64,000 bases of DNA from Phocoena phocoena (taxonomy: Eukaryota; Chordata; Mammalia; Artiodactyla; Phocoenidae), in NCBI RefSeq assembly GCF_963924675.1, contig NC_089232.1, forward strand, positions 29,772,842 to 29,836,841, written 5' to 3'. Below the pieces are notes generated by a model. It ran no database searches, had not been told where the DNA came from, and saw only the letters and a program-made list of their open reading frames with translations. Shown one piece after another: positions 11,176 through 22,420 of this stretch. Numbering within the stretch: position 1 is the stretch's first letter; every line of letters begins with the position of its first letter. The position numbers and the translations under genes are program-made.

Positions 11176-13145
11176 GAATAGGGCTAGTGGAATACACCAA
11201 ACCAAAGCACAGCCTCACAGGTGTAGAAGTCTGATTATACTTGAATGACAGCCATGTGGGCCAGGAGGAGGAGGGTCTGTCCTGTGTAAACTCAAAGCCC
11301 CCTGCAGCAAACAGGTCCTGAGTGACTGCTCCTAGGCAAGACAACTCAGAAGCACCTTCTAGAATACCAGAAAAGACCAAGCAATTGCCAAGTACACCAG
11401 CCTGCTTGGCCTCTGGACCTTGTCCTGTAGTTCCCCACCAGGCAGGCTTTCTTCCCCTTTCTGCTTACTCTATTCCTACCACATCCAGTCCACCTGCCCC
11501 AGAAGGCCAGTCTGACTGTTCCGCGTAGGTTTTCAAACAGCTTTGACAGATATGATCCTCACGTGAAGCGTCCTCTAAAAGGGTCATGGGGGAGTGTCTC
11601 TTCCCAACCTTCCAATCCAAAAGTAGACACAGAGCTGTCCCTTGTTTCCCCCAACAAAATTCAGTGGAAACCAGTCTGGAATTGTTTAAATAAGAGTTCA
11701 CCATCTTCTTGCATACATCGTTGCTGGGGAGAGGTCTGCTGTCAATTTGATTTGGTTGGGTTCCTTTTTGTAGGTACTCTGTTCATTCTCCACCTGAGTC
11801 AGGAGGAGAGGGGGTATGGGACAGAATGGGCAAGGAGAAGTTCATCCCTTGGGACACTGCGTGTACAATGGAGTGGGAGCCTGGTTGAGGGTGCCTTGGT
11901 CATGCCATCCCCCCACCCCATCTGCTGTGCCTATGCTCCAAGCCCCACTCACTCTTCCTTCCCCAGTATTCCTGAGCCTCAAGTCCCTGAGAAACAGGGT
12001 GTTCTCCATACACACAGCCCCTATTCTGAGAGCTCTGGACCTCCCCTCTCTCATAGCAGGGAGCCATCCGCCATCCCCACATGGCTGACCAGGGGACATT
12101 GCACATGTGAGTAGCTGCTATGCGGGGTGTGTGCATACTTGTATGCACACATGTGGCTGTACCTACGTGTGTGTATGAATGTGCGTGTGATTGTGCACGT
12201 TTGTACACATGTACGTATACGTGGTTATGGATGAGCATGTGAAAGTTGTCTAGAAGTGAGTGTGTGTATGTTTGGTATGCAAGTGGGTATGCATGGATTA
12301 TATGGGTATTGCAAATGTGTTACATATGAGGTGTGTCTACATGTACGCTTTTGTATATGTGTATGTTTTTGAGAATATGGTGCTCTTCCACCCCCGACCA
12401 GCAATGTGCTCCTTGGAGAGGTACCCCGCTCCCCTGTGTTTCCTGCACAATCCTTGGACTAGATGTGGCAGATTCCCAGCAAAGCTCCAGGGCTTGGGTT
12501 CAGTGGGACAAGATCCCAGGCCTTCTGAGTCTGTGGCCAGCAGCCTCGACAAAGCCAGGAACCTGTCAATAGTTCAGTGGCCATGGGTAGCTTGGAGGAA
12601 CAAGGATATCAGGAGCCTCTGGGGTGGACTTGTGCCTCAAAGTTGTTCCCCCAACACCAAGACTAAGCTCATGTGCTGTTACTGCCAGTACATACCACCT
12701 GCAGCTAATGCTGTCCTTCTATCCCCAAATCCTGCTCCCAGGCCCCAGGCCCCTCAGCATGCAAAGCTCTAGCCCCTGCTTCCTACCTGAGCACTGATTC
12801 CCAGCTCCGCCTGCCCCACTCCACCCTCCACACACACCCTCGCAGAGAACAGGAAGAGAGAACACCTTCAGGAAGTTCACATTTCCACAGCTGGGATCCT
12901 GAGCAAGCCTGAAAGGAAAAACCAAAGTGCCATCTCAGCCCCGTCCATCCATGAAGAGGAATTTGAGGCTTCAGGAACTTTTCTTGGTTCTACTATACCC
13001 TGCAGCTAGGAAAGATTGTTAGAGGGTGAACTGAGGTCTCTCTGACTGGCTCTCAAGGCCTGTAAGCAGTCTAGGACCCCAGCACACAGGTTCACACATC
13101 AATCCACACTACCCTTCCCACCAGGTGGAGGGAGAAGCAGGAATT
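11176..13145. other. No gene seen; TG-rich stretch at 12120-12370
   Basis: 12120-12370 is rich in TGTGTA/GTATGT words, a decayed alternating purine-pyrimidine tract. Open frames of up to 183 codons here have no recognisable features. Confidence 0.5.
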
Positions 13146-13544
13146 GAGGCATCCTAGGAAGGGCATGAGGCATCCTGGGAAGGGCATGAGACATCCTGGG
13201 AAGGGCATGAGGCATCCTGGGAAGGGCATGAGACATCCTGGGAAGGGCATGAGGCATCTTGGGAAGGGCATGAGGCATCCTGGGAAGGGCATGAGGCATC
13301 CTGGGAAGGGCATGAGACATCCTGGGAAGGGCATGAGGCATCCTGGGAAGGGCATGAGGCATCCTGGGAAGGGCATGAGGCATCTTGGGAAGGGCATGAG
13401 GCATCCTGGGAAGGGCATGAGGCATCCTGGGAAGGGCATGAGGCATCCTGAGAAGGGCATGAGGCATCCTGGGAAGGGCATGAGGCATCCTGGGAAGGGC
13501 ATGAGGCATCCTGGGAAGGGCATGAGGCATCTTGGGAGGAGCAT
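13146..13544 (+). repeat. 21-bp minisatellite, 19 units
   Basis: Nineteen head-to-tail units of GAGGCATCCTGGGAAGGGCA plus T, exactly 21 bp each with no length variation. Variants: GAGACAT in units 3, 5 and 9; CATCTT in units 6, 12 and 19; single changes in units 1, 15 and 19. Because 21 is a multiple of 3 and the unit has no stop in most frames, five of six frames stay open. That explains several apparent proteins, such as MRHPGKG repeats. It is not thought to be coding. Confidence 0.97.
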
Positions 13545-14564
13545 ATAATTTGCATCAAGTCCCAGCTGAACTGCTTATCAGCTTTATGACCTTGGGTGAA
13601 TTTTTCTTTCGTTTTCTTATATAAACAAGAATAACTGACAAGATAATTTAAAATCCAAACTGGAATACTCTTAACGGTGAAAAAAGGTCCTGTTAATAAT
13701 TATACCCAGACAACAGGTGTGAACCCCAAAATTCCATGCAAATGGAGATATGAGATCACCCTATGTCATCTACAAAAGTGATGATGATGATGATGAAGGA
13801 CTTCCAAAGGGAAGAGCCCTGGTAGATTTTCAGACACTCCATTTTTGCCATGGGCCAGGATCTGAGGGGAAAAGGGCTGCAGGCAGTCCCTCTGCCTCCC
13901 AGCCTCTCTGCCCTGGGGCCTCCTGCCCTCTCCCCGCCCTCTCCCCGCCCTGCTCACCTTCAAATGCCCCCACTCTCTGACTCTGCAGCAGTGCTGATGT
14001 CTTTAGCAGTCACCCAGGTTTATCTCCAGGGGAGTGCTAAGTTCAAAGATCAGATAAATTTTCTGGCGGAGGTTGGGCTGGTGGCCGACTGCCAGAGGTG
14101 GGAATGGCCCTGCAGGCGCAGGGTCAGCAGGGTGATTTTGACTCCTCGGCATGGGGTGAGGGGCCTTGGGAAGGAGAAATGTACAGTGTGGCAGGAGGAG
14201 ATTCTCTGATGAGCTGGATTTGGCTTCGCCTTCCGGCTCAGAACAGGAAAGGAAGATGGAGGACGGGGCAAGGAGCTAGAAAAGGAACGGGGAGAAGGAG
14301 CCAGGGGAAAATAAATCTGGAGGAGAACCTATTTTAAAAGTCACTCTTTTGGGTTCCAGCTTTCCCCTACCACACCCCAAAACCCAGGCAGTAGGCCACA
14401 GGGTGTGGTGACAGGGTGTGGTGACAAGGTGTGTGTGGTCGGTGACAGGAAACCCTTAGGCATCCAGGGCAGCTGGGGAAAAGCAAGGTGGGGAGGGGTG
14501 GGCGGGGCCAGGCAGAGGTCACCACAGCCAGTCCCCTGTCTCACTACCATGATTGCCTCTAGAC
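13545..14564. other. No gene seen; short simple repeats
   Basis: Includes a short GAT run near 13779-13795, a doubled CTCCCCGCC word near 13930-13948, and a doubled GGGTGTGGTGACA word at 14400-14427. No coding signal. Confidence 0.5.
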
Positions 14565-14771
14565 TGGTGTCTTCAAACTTTTTTGATAGTGACACACAAT
14601 TTATGCCACAACCCAGGACACACAAGTTTTCCCCCCAAAAAATACTTCTTTAGGGCATCCTACATTTTCAATTCTACTCTAATTTTTTTTAATGGTGATT
14701 GCAAATCATGGCATCATTTTCGCAAACCACTATAGTCATCACCTATGGTGCTGAAAATCACTGCTGCAGAC

Positions 14772-14935
14772 TAGCACTTCTCAAACCTTAATGGGTCTGC
14801 CTACAAATCACTTGGGAGCTTGCTAAATGCAGATTCTGGTTCAATAGGTCGCCAATGGGACCTGAGATCCTGCATTTCTAACAAGCTCCCAGCGTGATGC
14901 CGTGCTGCTGATTGTCAGATCTGGGAGTAAAAGGC
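14772..14935 (+). repeat. MER5/MER20-like hAT relic
   Basis: Contains GCACTTCTCAAACCTTAATG, AATCACTTGGGAGCTTGCTA and AGATTCTGGTTCAATAGGTC, the usual wording of small Charlie-type elements. The ends are not sharp. The preceding 14565-14771 is probably another old element of unassigned family. Confidence 0.55.
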
Positions 14936-15436
14936 TCCAGACTATAACTTCCTAGACAGCACCCATTTCAGCTAAGGGGCTGGGGGATCATGCATGCAAG
15001 GTGAAAGGGGAAGGTGAAGGTTACCCCACTGAGGGTTATCCATCACTCAGCCTCCAGGCCAGGCTACAGCTGAAATGTTGCAAAGGCCTGATGGCATATG
15101 ATGGCAAAGAGCTGCCCTCCAGGGACCCAGGCTGAACTGCTATGATCTGGGAGCCACGTGCGTGTTCAGCTGCCAGTGTGAGATCTGGGAGGCCAGCGGC
15201 AGAGTAATTCTGCAGAGGTGGAACATAGAAGGAGTAACTTCATCATTCTTCCCCCATGCCTGTCCCCATGACCTTGCCAATGGGCTGGGGATGTAGGGTT
15301 CCAGGGGGTTGGCGGGATTTTCCAGGTCTTGACGTTTAGAGCTGGTCCTGGCAGCCAGCCCCTCCCAAACTCCTGCCGAGAAAACTGACAATGAGGGGTG
15401 GAAGGTGGATGGAAAAACTAGTTAAGGTACTAAATA

Positions 15437-15505
<69 letters not shown>

Positions 15506-16085
15506 TCGGCCAGGATGGCTGCTGGGTAGGCAGGTTCTCTCTCTGCTTCCCTTCTTCTCTCCCCACGTGTAAGTGAAGCCCGGCTCAATGCTCTCATTTC
15601 CACGCATCCTCCCAGATCAGCTTATTCAGCCCAGAATTGTCATCACATGAGGGGAGGGAGAGAGCCCTAAGGCAAGCTCCAGAGGGACTGGCTGGGCCAT
15701 CAAACAGGGTACGAGCTGGCCCTCCAAAAGATGGTCAGGTGGCCCCTTTAGGACACTTCTTCCAAGGTCTGGGGAGTCCTAAGGCTCTTCAGAGTGTCTT
15801 GGGGGACAGAGGAGTGCTGGGGACCGGGAAGCCCAGCATCTGCCCCCTCGTCATCACTGCCATCCAAACCCAACTTTAACCAGCTCTGCTCTGCTTTAAT
15901 AAATTGGGGTCCTCATACATTCACTTAGTGAAAGGGATCTACATCTTAGAAAACCATCATCCTAGGGGTTGGGTTGGGGGTTTGGGAGCAGAAGTGCTGA
16001 GGAGCAGCTGATACTTTCATCCCCCAAAGGCAGGATCAGGATTATGACACGGCAGGGCAGGGAGGGAGGGGGGTGACTTCTACCA
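14936..16085. other. No gene seen; contains a (CA)n tract
   Basis: Apart from the microsatellite at 15441-15501, no repeat family or gene was recognised. Confidence 0.5.
15441..15501 (+). repeat. (CA)n microsatellite
   Basis: About 30 uninterrupted CA units, the longest pure CA run in the window. Confidence 0.97.
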
Positions 16086-16645
16086 CTCTCTGTTTAATGC
16101 TACGCGTTAAGGATGGTTTTTCCATTTCACAGGACGCAGACTGAGTCAGGAAGACGTGAACTGACTTGCCTGCTCCCTGGCCACACAACCAGAATCTTCC
16201 ATCTCCCCTGGGGTGGCAGCAATTCCGGCACCTGCCGGTTACTGGAGGGCAGCCTTAAGTAGGCCACCCCTGTCCTCCAGGAAACACCACTCACAGTTTA
16301 TTCTAGAGAGGCAGCAGAGCCTGAGGACTGAGAACATAAGGTCACAGGGATTAGAATCCTGTTCCCATCGGAACCAGGGTGAACTTGAACAAGTTGTTCA
16401 ACTGCTCTGTTAAACGGGGATAAAAAATAGTCCCTATCTTACGGGGTTATTGTGAGATTAAATGAGTTAAGATTTGCAAACTTATTAACAGCAGTACCCC
16501 CCTGGAGCTGTTGCAAATCAAATCAGCAGAACGGAAAGGGGGCTTTCTGCTAGGGGCAAATCTGAGTTCAAACCTGGGCCATTTTCCACGACCTTGGATA
16601 GGACCCTCTTTCTGCCACTCGTTGAATGACGATCTGGGCTGGCAA
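16086..16645. repeat. Cluster of MIR relics
   Basis: Three pieces. 16086-16200 is in complement (TTTCCATTTCACAGGACGCA, GACTTGCCTG). 16325-16490 is forward (TGAACTTGAACAAGTTGTTC, TAAACGGGGATAA, TTGTGAGATTAAATGAG). 16560-16650 is forward and short (GAGTTCAAACCTGGGCCA). Confidence 0.6.
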
Positions 16646-18900
16646 ATCCTGTAAGAAAGCCTGCTGAAATCAAAGTCCAGCTTCCCAAAGGCCCCTTTCT
16701 GAGCTATCTGTCTCCCTCACATACCCTTCTTGGCCACGACACTCATATAGATGGCAGCACCCTGGGCACTGATCAGCCCTCTCCAGGGGGCCCAGTGGGG
16801 GAGGGCCTCGGCACAGTTAGGCCACAGAGGACCAGAGACCAGGCTTCCCTGGCCACGGCAGACGGGGCCATCCTACCCCTTGTCTCCTGCGCTGTGGCCA
16901 TGGATCACCTCCCAGGCTTCCCCACAGGGGCCCCTCCTATGGCCTCCCGTCCTCCCTCAGCTGAAGGGTCCTCTCCTCCTCTCCTGGTCCCAGCTGTTCG
17001 AGGCCACAGGGAGGGACTGGAGTTCAGGGCCCTGGCTGGAGGCCCCTATGTCTTCCAGGTGTGTGGGAGACCCAGCTGGATGGGCAGGTGTGGGGCGGGC
17101 CGGAGCAGCTGCAGCGTGTCTGGAAGGCATTTGGGCAGCTAATGAGCATGGGATCTAATTAAAACACTGGAGGAGGAATCTGGACCCAAGCCACGTGAAG
17201 CAGGAAGTGCAGACCGCGGGCCGCCTGGGCCCGGGCTAAGAGCGCCTGAGGAGCAGGGGCCGAGGGGCTCCACAACTGGAGCCCTGACTCTACCCTTCCC
17301 AGCCCCACCTCTTCCTCCGGGGCCTGAATCACTCGGATTCTAAAATGGATGGGGATGCCGACACTACCGTCCCACTCCTCTCCACAGAGGATCAGCTCTG
17401 GGCCGAGGGCTGGGAAATGCGGAGCGGGTTAGGGGTGAAGACCAGGACGCAGCTCAGCTAAGTCCAAGGTGTTTCCGAGGACTGGAGATGGGAGTGCAGG
17501 GTCCCGCCAAACAGAGAGTCAGGGAAGTTTCACCAACCATGAAAGCGGGCATCTGAGTGGAGCCACGCTGTGGGCATCAGCCTCCGCCATCATTACGCCA
17601 TCACCACCATCACATTGTCACTGCAGCACTGCAGCCAGCACCACAATCACCAACACCCCTGTTCCCATCACTGTCAACCCTCTGGACGCCGGGCATTGGC
17701 CCGCAACGCCCTTGAGAACTCCCCCCTGCACCGAATCAACGTTATTACTCCCCCTGGGCCCTGGACACGTGCCCAGCCTCCTGCTCCTGGTCTAGCAGCC
17801 CCCAGCTTCCTTAGGCACAGTCCAGCCTTAACACATGCTCCCATCCCTCACCCCACCCCTGCTGGTGCCCTGGCCCTGGATCCTCGGACCCCAGAGGGCT
17901 TCAGGAGAGGGTCAGGTGACGTGGACCCCCAGTGTCCATACACTGGGGCTTCTGCTGGGACACACACCCAGACAGACCTGGCTCTTGGCATTGCCCTTCC
18001 TGAAGGCCCCTGTGTACCTCAAATCTGGATTTCCCTATAGTCTGGACCAAAGAAGTTCCCGTGGAGGAGATGTTTGCAGATGATTGGCTCAGGACCCCAG
18101 CGGTCCGGGTGAGGGTCTGTCTGGTTTCCTCCCACCCCCGCCCCACCCCGAGGCTGACCTCCTCCCTCCCCCACGTCCCTGCCCCGCTATACCATCCTTT
18201 CCCATCTGCTCCCAATAACTCCAGCTCCCATCTCCCAGCATGCCTTTCACCTCCCGGCCCTGCGGGAGGCTGCGTGTCGACACGACACCTCCGTTCTGGT
18301 CCCTGACTCAGGGTGTTAACGAGGAACAGGTTTTCACCCCAGCCGTGGGCCGGGCCCTGAGACGGCAGTTTCCTCCCTCCTGCCTCCTCCTTTATTCTTC
18401 AAATGGCCCAATTTCCCCCACAGATGCTGGGGGTTGAGAGGGGAGAGGCAGGTGGAGAAAGTGAAGCCTTCTTTCTGGAGTGGAGGTGACAGGAGGAGAA
18501 GGTGGGAGTCTGGAGAGGAGAGGGGGGGACACTTCCTCGGGAAGCGTGAGGAGCAGCGAAGGAGGTGGCTGACGAGGCTGCGGTCCAGAGGTGAGAGGTC
18601 AGGTCAAGCAGAGGACAGGGTCACGGTCATGGTCAGGGGCAGACCTAGAGGAGAGTTGAATGCCGGGTCCCCCGCAACCCAAGACGTCGTGGCCCTCCAT
18701 CTCAGCTCCTGCCTCACCCCATCCTCCGCCTCCCACAAGCCCCGGGCCAGGAGTGTCTCCGCCTGAAGCCTCCGAGGGAGCCCCGCCTCCAGGAGGACCG
18801 ATGCCCCCTCCCCAGTGCCGAAGCCGCCCTTCAGGGCACAGGGACTCTTGCTCTCCCAGAGCCATGCGTCCGCTTCACCGAAGGCAGCATCAGTCTCATT
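16646..18900. other. GC-rich stretch, no gene supported
   Basis: GC- and CpG-richer than its surroundings around 17200-18800, with many overlapping open frames on both strands. There is no consistent domain or convincing splice pattern. 17585-17660 is rich in CATCAC/CACCA trinucleotide-like words. Confidence 0.45.
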
Positions 18901-18985
18901 TGTCTGCCCTCCTTGCACAGGCTCCTGTGTCCAGCACACACACTCAATAAATTCCCATTGACTGAGTGAATAAATGATTGACGGG
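18900..18985 (+). repeat. L2-like 3' end fragment
   Basis: CACTCAATAAATTCCCATTG followed by ACTGAGTGAATAAATGA resembles the terminal words of L2. Confidence 0.5.
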
Positions 18986-19889
18986 ACGGCACTCATACAA
19001 AGTGGCAGCCTGGGAGAGAGAGCAAGGAGCCCGGTGTTCTGCTCTCCCCTACTTGGCTGTGCAGGCTTGGGCAGCTTCCTTGCTGTCTCTGGCTTCATGG
19101 AGTTGGACTAGATGAGCTGGGAGTGGGGGTGATGCTGTCTCCCCTACACGGTAGGATCTGAGGGGCTGGGGCTGAAAGGCGCACAGGAACTGCTTGGTGA
19201 GGACAGAGAAGGCGAACACAGCTGTTGGGGCGCTTCTGGGAGGGGTTTAAGCCGAGCTCTGCAGGTGGCGAGCTGGGGGTGGGAAAAAGAAGAGCTACTC
19301 CTGCCCCCAAACAGGCTGCTGCTTGATCCACCCAGCTTCAGGTGTGGACTGAGGCTGGGTCCTCAACCTTGATTCCCAGGAAAGAGAAACTCCCCAAGTG
19401 CCCGGCTCATTGGTGCAGGTTGTATCAATGCCTGGTGCCATCGGAAGTTCTCCTTGGTGTCTGACTGCATTCCCTCCTGCCGCCTGACCGGCCAGCTGTG
19501 CAAATTCAAAGGGTCAGACAAGGACAGAGGATATAGGAAGGCTGCCCTGCTGCTCTTCTCTGTTCCCCACCCCCTGAAACAAACAGCCCCTACACATATC
19601 CCACCACTCGGCCACTATGGGCACATGAAGACTCCTGAGAACTAGGCATCTTGGTGCTCACTCTCTGTGAGATAATAGAAAATATATATTGGTTTCTGCC
19701 CCCAGTTCCTGGCACAGAGCTCCTGAAACCCTTATAAATTCTTAAGTGGTAAGAGCACTAGGACCATCTTTTGTTCTAATGAGGAAACTCTGAGTGAGCT
19801 GCTGGAAGACTCCTGAACCGGGCTGGTCAACAGAAAGACCAAATCACGAGCAGAGGCTTGGAATCTTTAGAAGAGGAATTTCTCCTCTT

Positions 19890-20480
19890 CTAGAGAGGGA
19901 GGAGGGACTGGCAATGGAGTTAATAATTGATCGTGCCTACACGAGGAAGCAGCCATAGAATCCCAATAGTACGGGGTTTGGAGAGCTTCCAGGTTGGCTG
20001 ACACATCCACGGACAGGGAGAATGACACACCCCAACTCCACGGGGAGAGAAGCTCCTGTGCTTGGGACCCTCCCAGACCTCACCCTGAGTATCGCTTCAT
20101 CTGGCCGTTCATCTGTATCCTTTATCATATCCTTTAATAAACTAGTCAGTGTAAGAAAATATTTCCCTGAGTTCTGTGAGCTGCCCTAGCAAATTAACCT
20201 GATCTGAGGAGGGGGTCATGGGAACCTCCAATTTGTAGCCAAACTGGACAGAAGTTGTGGCTAACCTGGTGACCTACTACTGGCAATTGGCATCAGAAGT
20301 GGGATGGGAACAGTTTTGAGGGACTGAGCCCTTAACCTGTGGGATCTGACGCTGTCTCCAGGTAGATAGTATCAGAATGGAGTTAAATTATAGGACACCC
20401 AGCTGGGGTCGCAGAGAATTGCTTGCTGTGGGGGAAACCTCCACACATTTGGTGAACTAGAAGTGTCAGAAGTGAAGTGT
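19890..20480 (+). repeat. Old interspersed repeat, family unassigned
   Basis: Includes TATCATATCCTTTAATAAAC, GGGGGTCATGGGAACCTCCA, CCTTAACCTGTGGGATCTGA and GGTGAACTAGAAGTGTCAGA. This wording recurs through mammalian genomes, but I cannot name the family with confidence. No coding capacity. Confidence 0.45.
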
Positions 20481-22049
20481 TCTGTGTGAACGGTGAAGGA
20501 GATTCACAGGAGAGACACTGGGTTTTTCCCTACCCCAGAGGTAGACTGAACTGAGTTCTTCCAACACCCTCTCCAATGTTCGCTGCACGTCACACCCAGC
20601 AGAGCCAGTTCTTGAGCGTGGCAGGGGCCGTGCCCACGGTGCTTGGTTAAGGGGCACTGTCTGCTGAGAAGGCAGGCCTGGGTGGACACCACAGCTGAGG
20701 CCCCTACCAGCTCACCTGGCTGGACACAGTCATTTTGCAAAGGGAAAAACACCCGTGCCCAGACCTTGCCCTGGTCCCCCAAGGCCCTCTCCCCACCATC
20801 TCTCCATCCTCCCTTCTCTCCTCCTCAAGAGCTCACTCCCTCCTACATTCCTGATGGAAGGACTCCACTTGTCACCCCACTGGGAGGGTCCTCCTCGATC
20901 CCAGGGCTCACACTGCATAATCTAAGCTTCATACCCTGGGGCAAACAACTTCCATGGCCCCCAGAGGGCCACGCAGAGGCCGCCCAGGATTCTGTGTGCT
21001 GAGAACACCGTGAGAAGCTTCCCAAGGCCCGGCTGCCTCTGGCCCAGGGTGCCCTTGCCAAGCCAAAGTAGGAGGCAAGAGGTAAGTCAGCATCCCACAG
21101 CCAGGCTCTCCGTGCAGGGAGGGTGTCTCCAGGGCAGAGCACTGACTCCACGTGGGGGGACGGATTCCAGGGATCACCTTCTGTGCCATGTGTCTTGGCC
21201 CAGGGAGCATGCTAGCTCCTCGGAGGGTGAGGGGAGCCCAACACTGTTCAGGAAGGCCTCTCCTCTGGGCGACTCCTGGGGGTCGATTTAAACCAGGGGC
21301 CTTGAGAGGGCACATGTACCCCCGCAAAGGAGTGGTGCTGTGGTGGGCGAAAGGGTGCTTTCTCGGAAATGCTGTAAGCCCAACCCCTCCGGTGGGTCAC
21401 CTCCTCCAGGAAGCCTCCCTTCATGGGGAAGGAACTCCCTTCTGTGTTATGTGGTCCCTTGACCCTGAAGGGCAAGGGCAGATAGTGCCTCCCACTTACT
21501 TTCACTGCGGGCAGGAGGCAGGTAACCCCACACCCAGTCACTGGTGTTCCTCTCCCCATAAGGCCCCAGTGAGCATCCCTCACCCCTACCCACCCCCAGG
21601 AAATTCCGTGGGTCCCAGGGCCTCGAGCAGGGGTTCTGGCCCTTTGGGGCTTGCCATGCTCCCAGCTTCCTCTGCGCTCTGCCATCAGCCCCCGGCACGC
21701 GGACCCTGGCCCACGGGCCGCTCTGTAGCAGAAACACCAGTGTTCATGATATTCTGGGGCTGCCACCCTCCACTGTGCTCCCTGGGGTCCTCAGAAGAGT
21801 TCTCCCAAGCCCCCCACAAGCCAGCCCACACTCCCGCAGGACCAGCACAACTGCCTTCCTCTCCATCTCCCGTCCTCTCCTGCCAGGACCCAGCCAGGCC
21901 CAAGCTCTTCTCCCTCGACAGCTCCCATGGGAATCAGGGCCCACCCAGGGGCCCCACGCCCTGCTCTTGGTCAGACTCTCCCACGCCCACCTGAACGCCC
22001 TTGAGTCTCAGCTGGGACCAACCCTGCCACCCACGTGTCTCTCTGGTCT
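20481..22049. other. No gene supported
   Basis: GC-rich. The longest open frame (21152-21994, 280 codons, plus strand) is Pro/Gly/Ser-rich low-information sequence, overlapped by frames on the other strand. No domain seen. Confidence 0.45.
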
Positions 22050-22420
22050 TTGCCATTGGTTCTAAGGGTCTCCAAGGACAGGGTCTATGTCTCTACCATT
22101 TGACTGGGCACTTACTAAAGGACTCGGCCTCCCCCATCAGAATACATGCTCTCTAAGGGTGGTGGCTGTGTCTTCTCCATTAATCTCGGAGCTTTGCCTG
22201 CTCAGGGGTTGGCGACCTGAGGCTCCCTGAAAGCAAGGATTGTGAGTCCCATATCGGCCTGGGGGCTCACAAGGGGCAAAGACCGTGTCTGTCCCTGGAC
22301 GGTTTGTGTCCTGGAGCTGTCATGCTTCTTTCTCCAATCTATGGGCTCCCTAAAGGAGAGGATGTGCGTCTCCCATCAGATCTATGGCTCCTAATGGAAC
22401 AGGCCTGGCCACATAATTCA
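22050..22420 (+). repeat. Degenerate ~42-bp tandem array
   Basis: Repeated words of the form CTCC..AAGGACAGGGTCTATGTCTC then CATCAGA..ATGG recur roughly every 42 bp, strongly diverged. Unit edges can be seen at 22070, 22150 and 22350. It is related to the array at 40160-40470. Confidence 0.55.

Noticed and set aside
13092..13558. Several repeat proteins (HALPRMP-, ASCPSQD- and MRHPGKG-type repeats)
   Set aside because: Artefacts of a 21-bp minisatellite whose period is a multiple of three. All frames are open for the same reason.
16646..18900. Possible CpG island and gene start
   Set aside because: GC-rich, but no first-exon-like frame with splice donor or known protein could be supported. 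Left as unannotated.
21152..21994. 280-codon open frame on the plus strand
   Set aside because: Low-complexity Pro/Ser/Gly-rich translation in GC-rich DNA, overlapped by equally long frames on the minus strand. No domain and no splice context.
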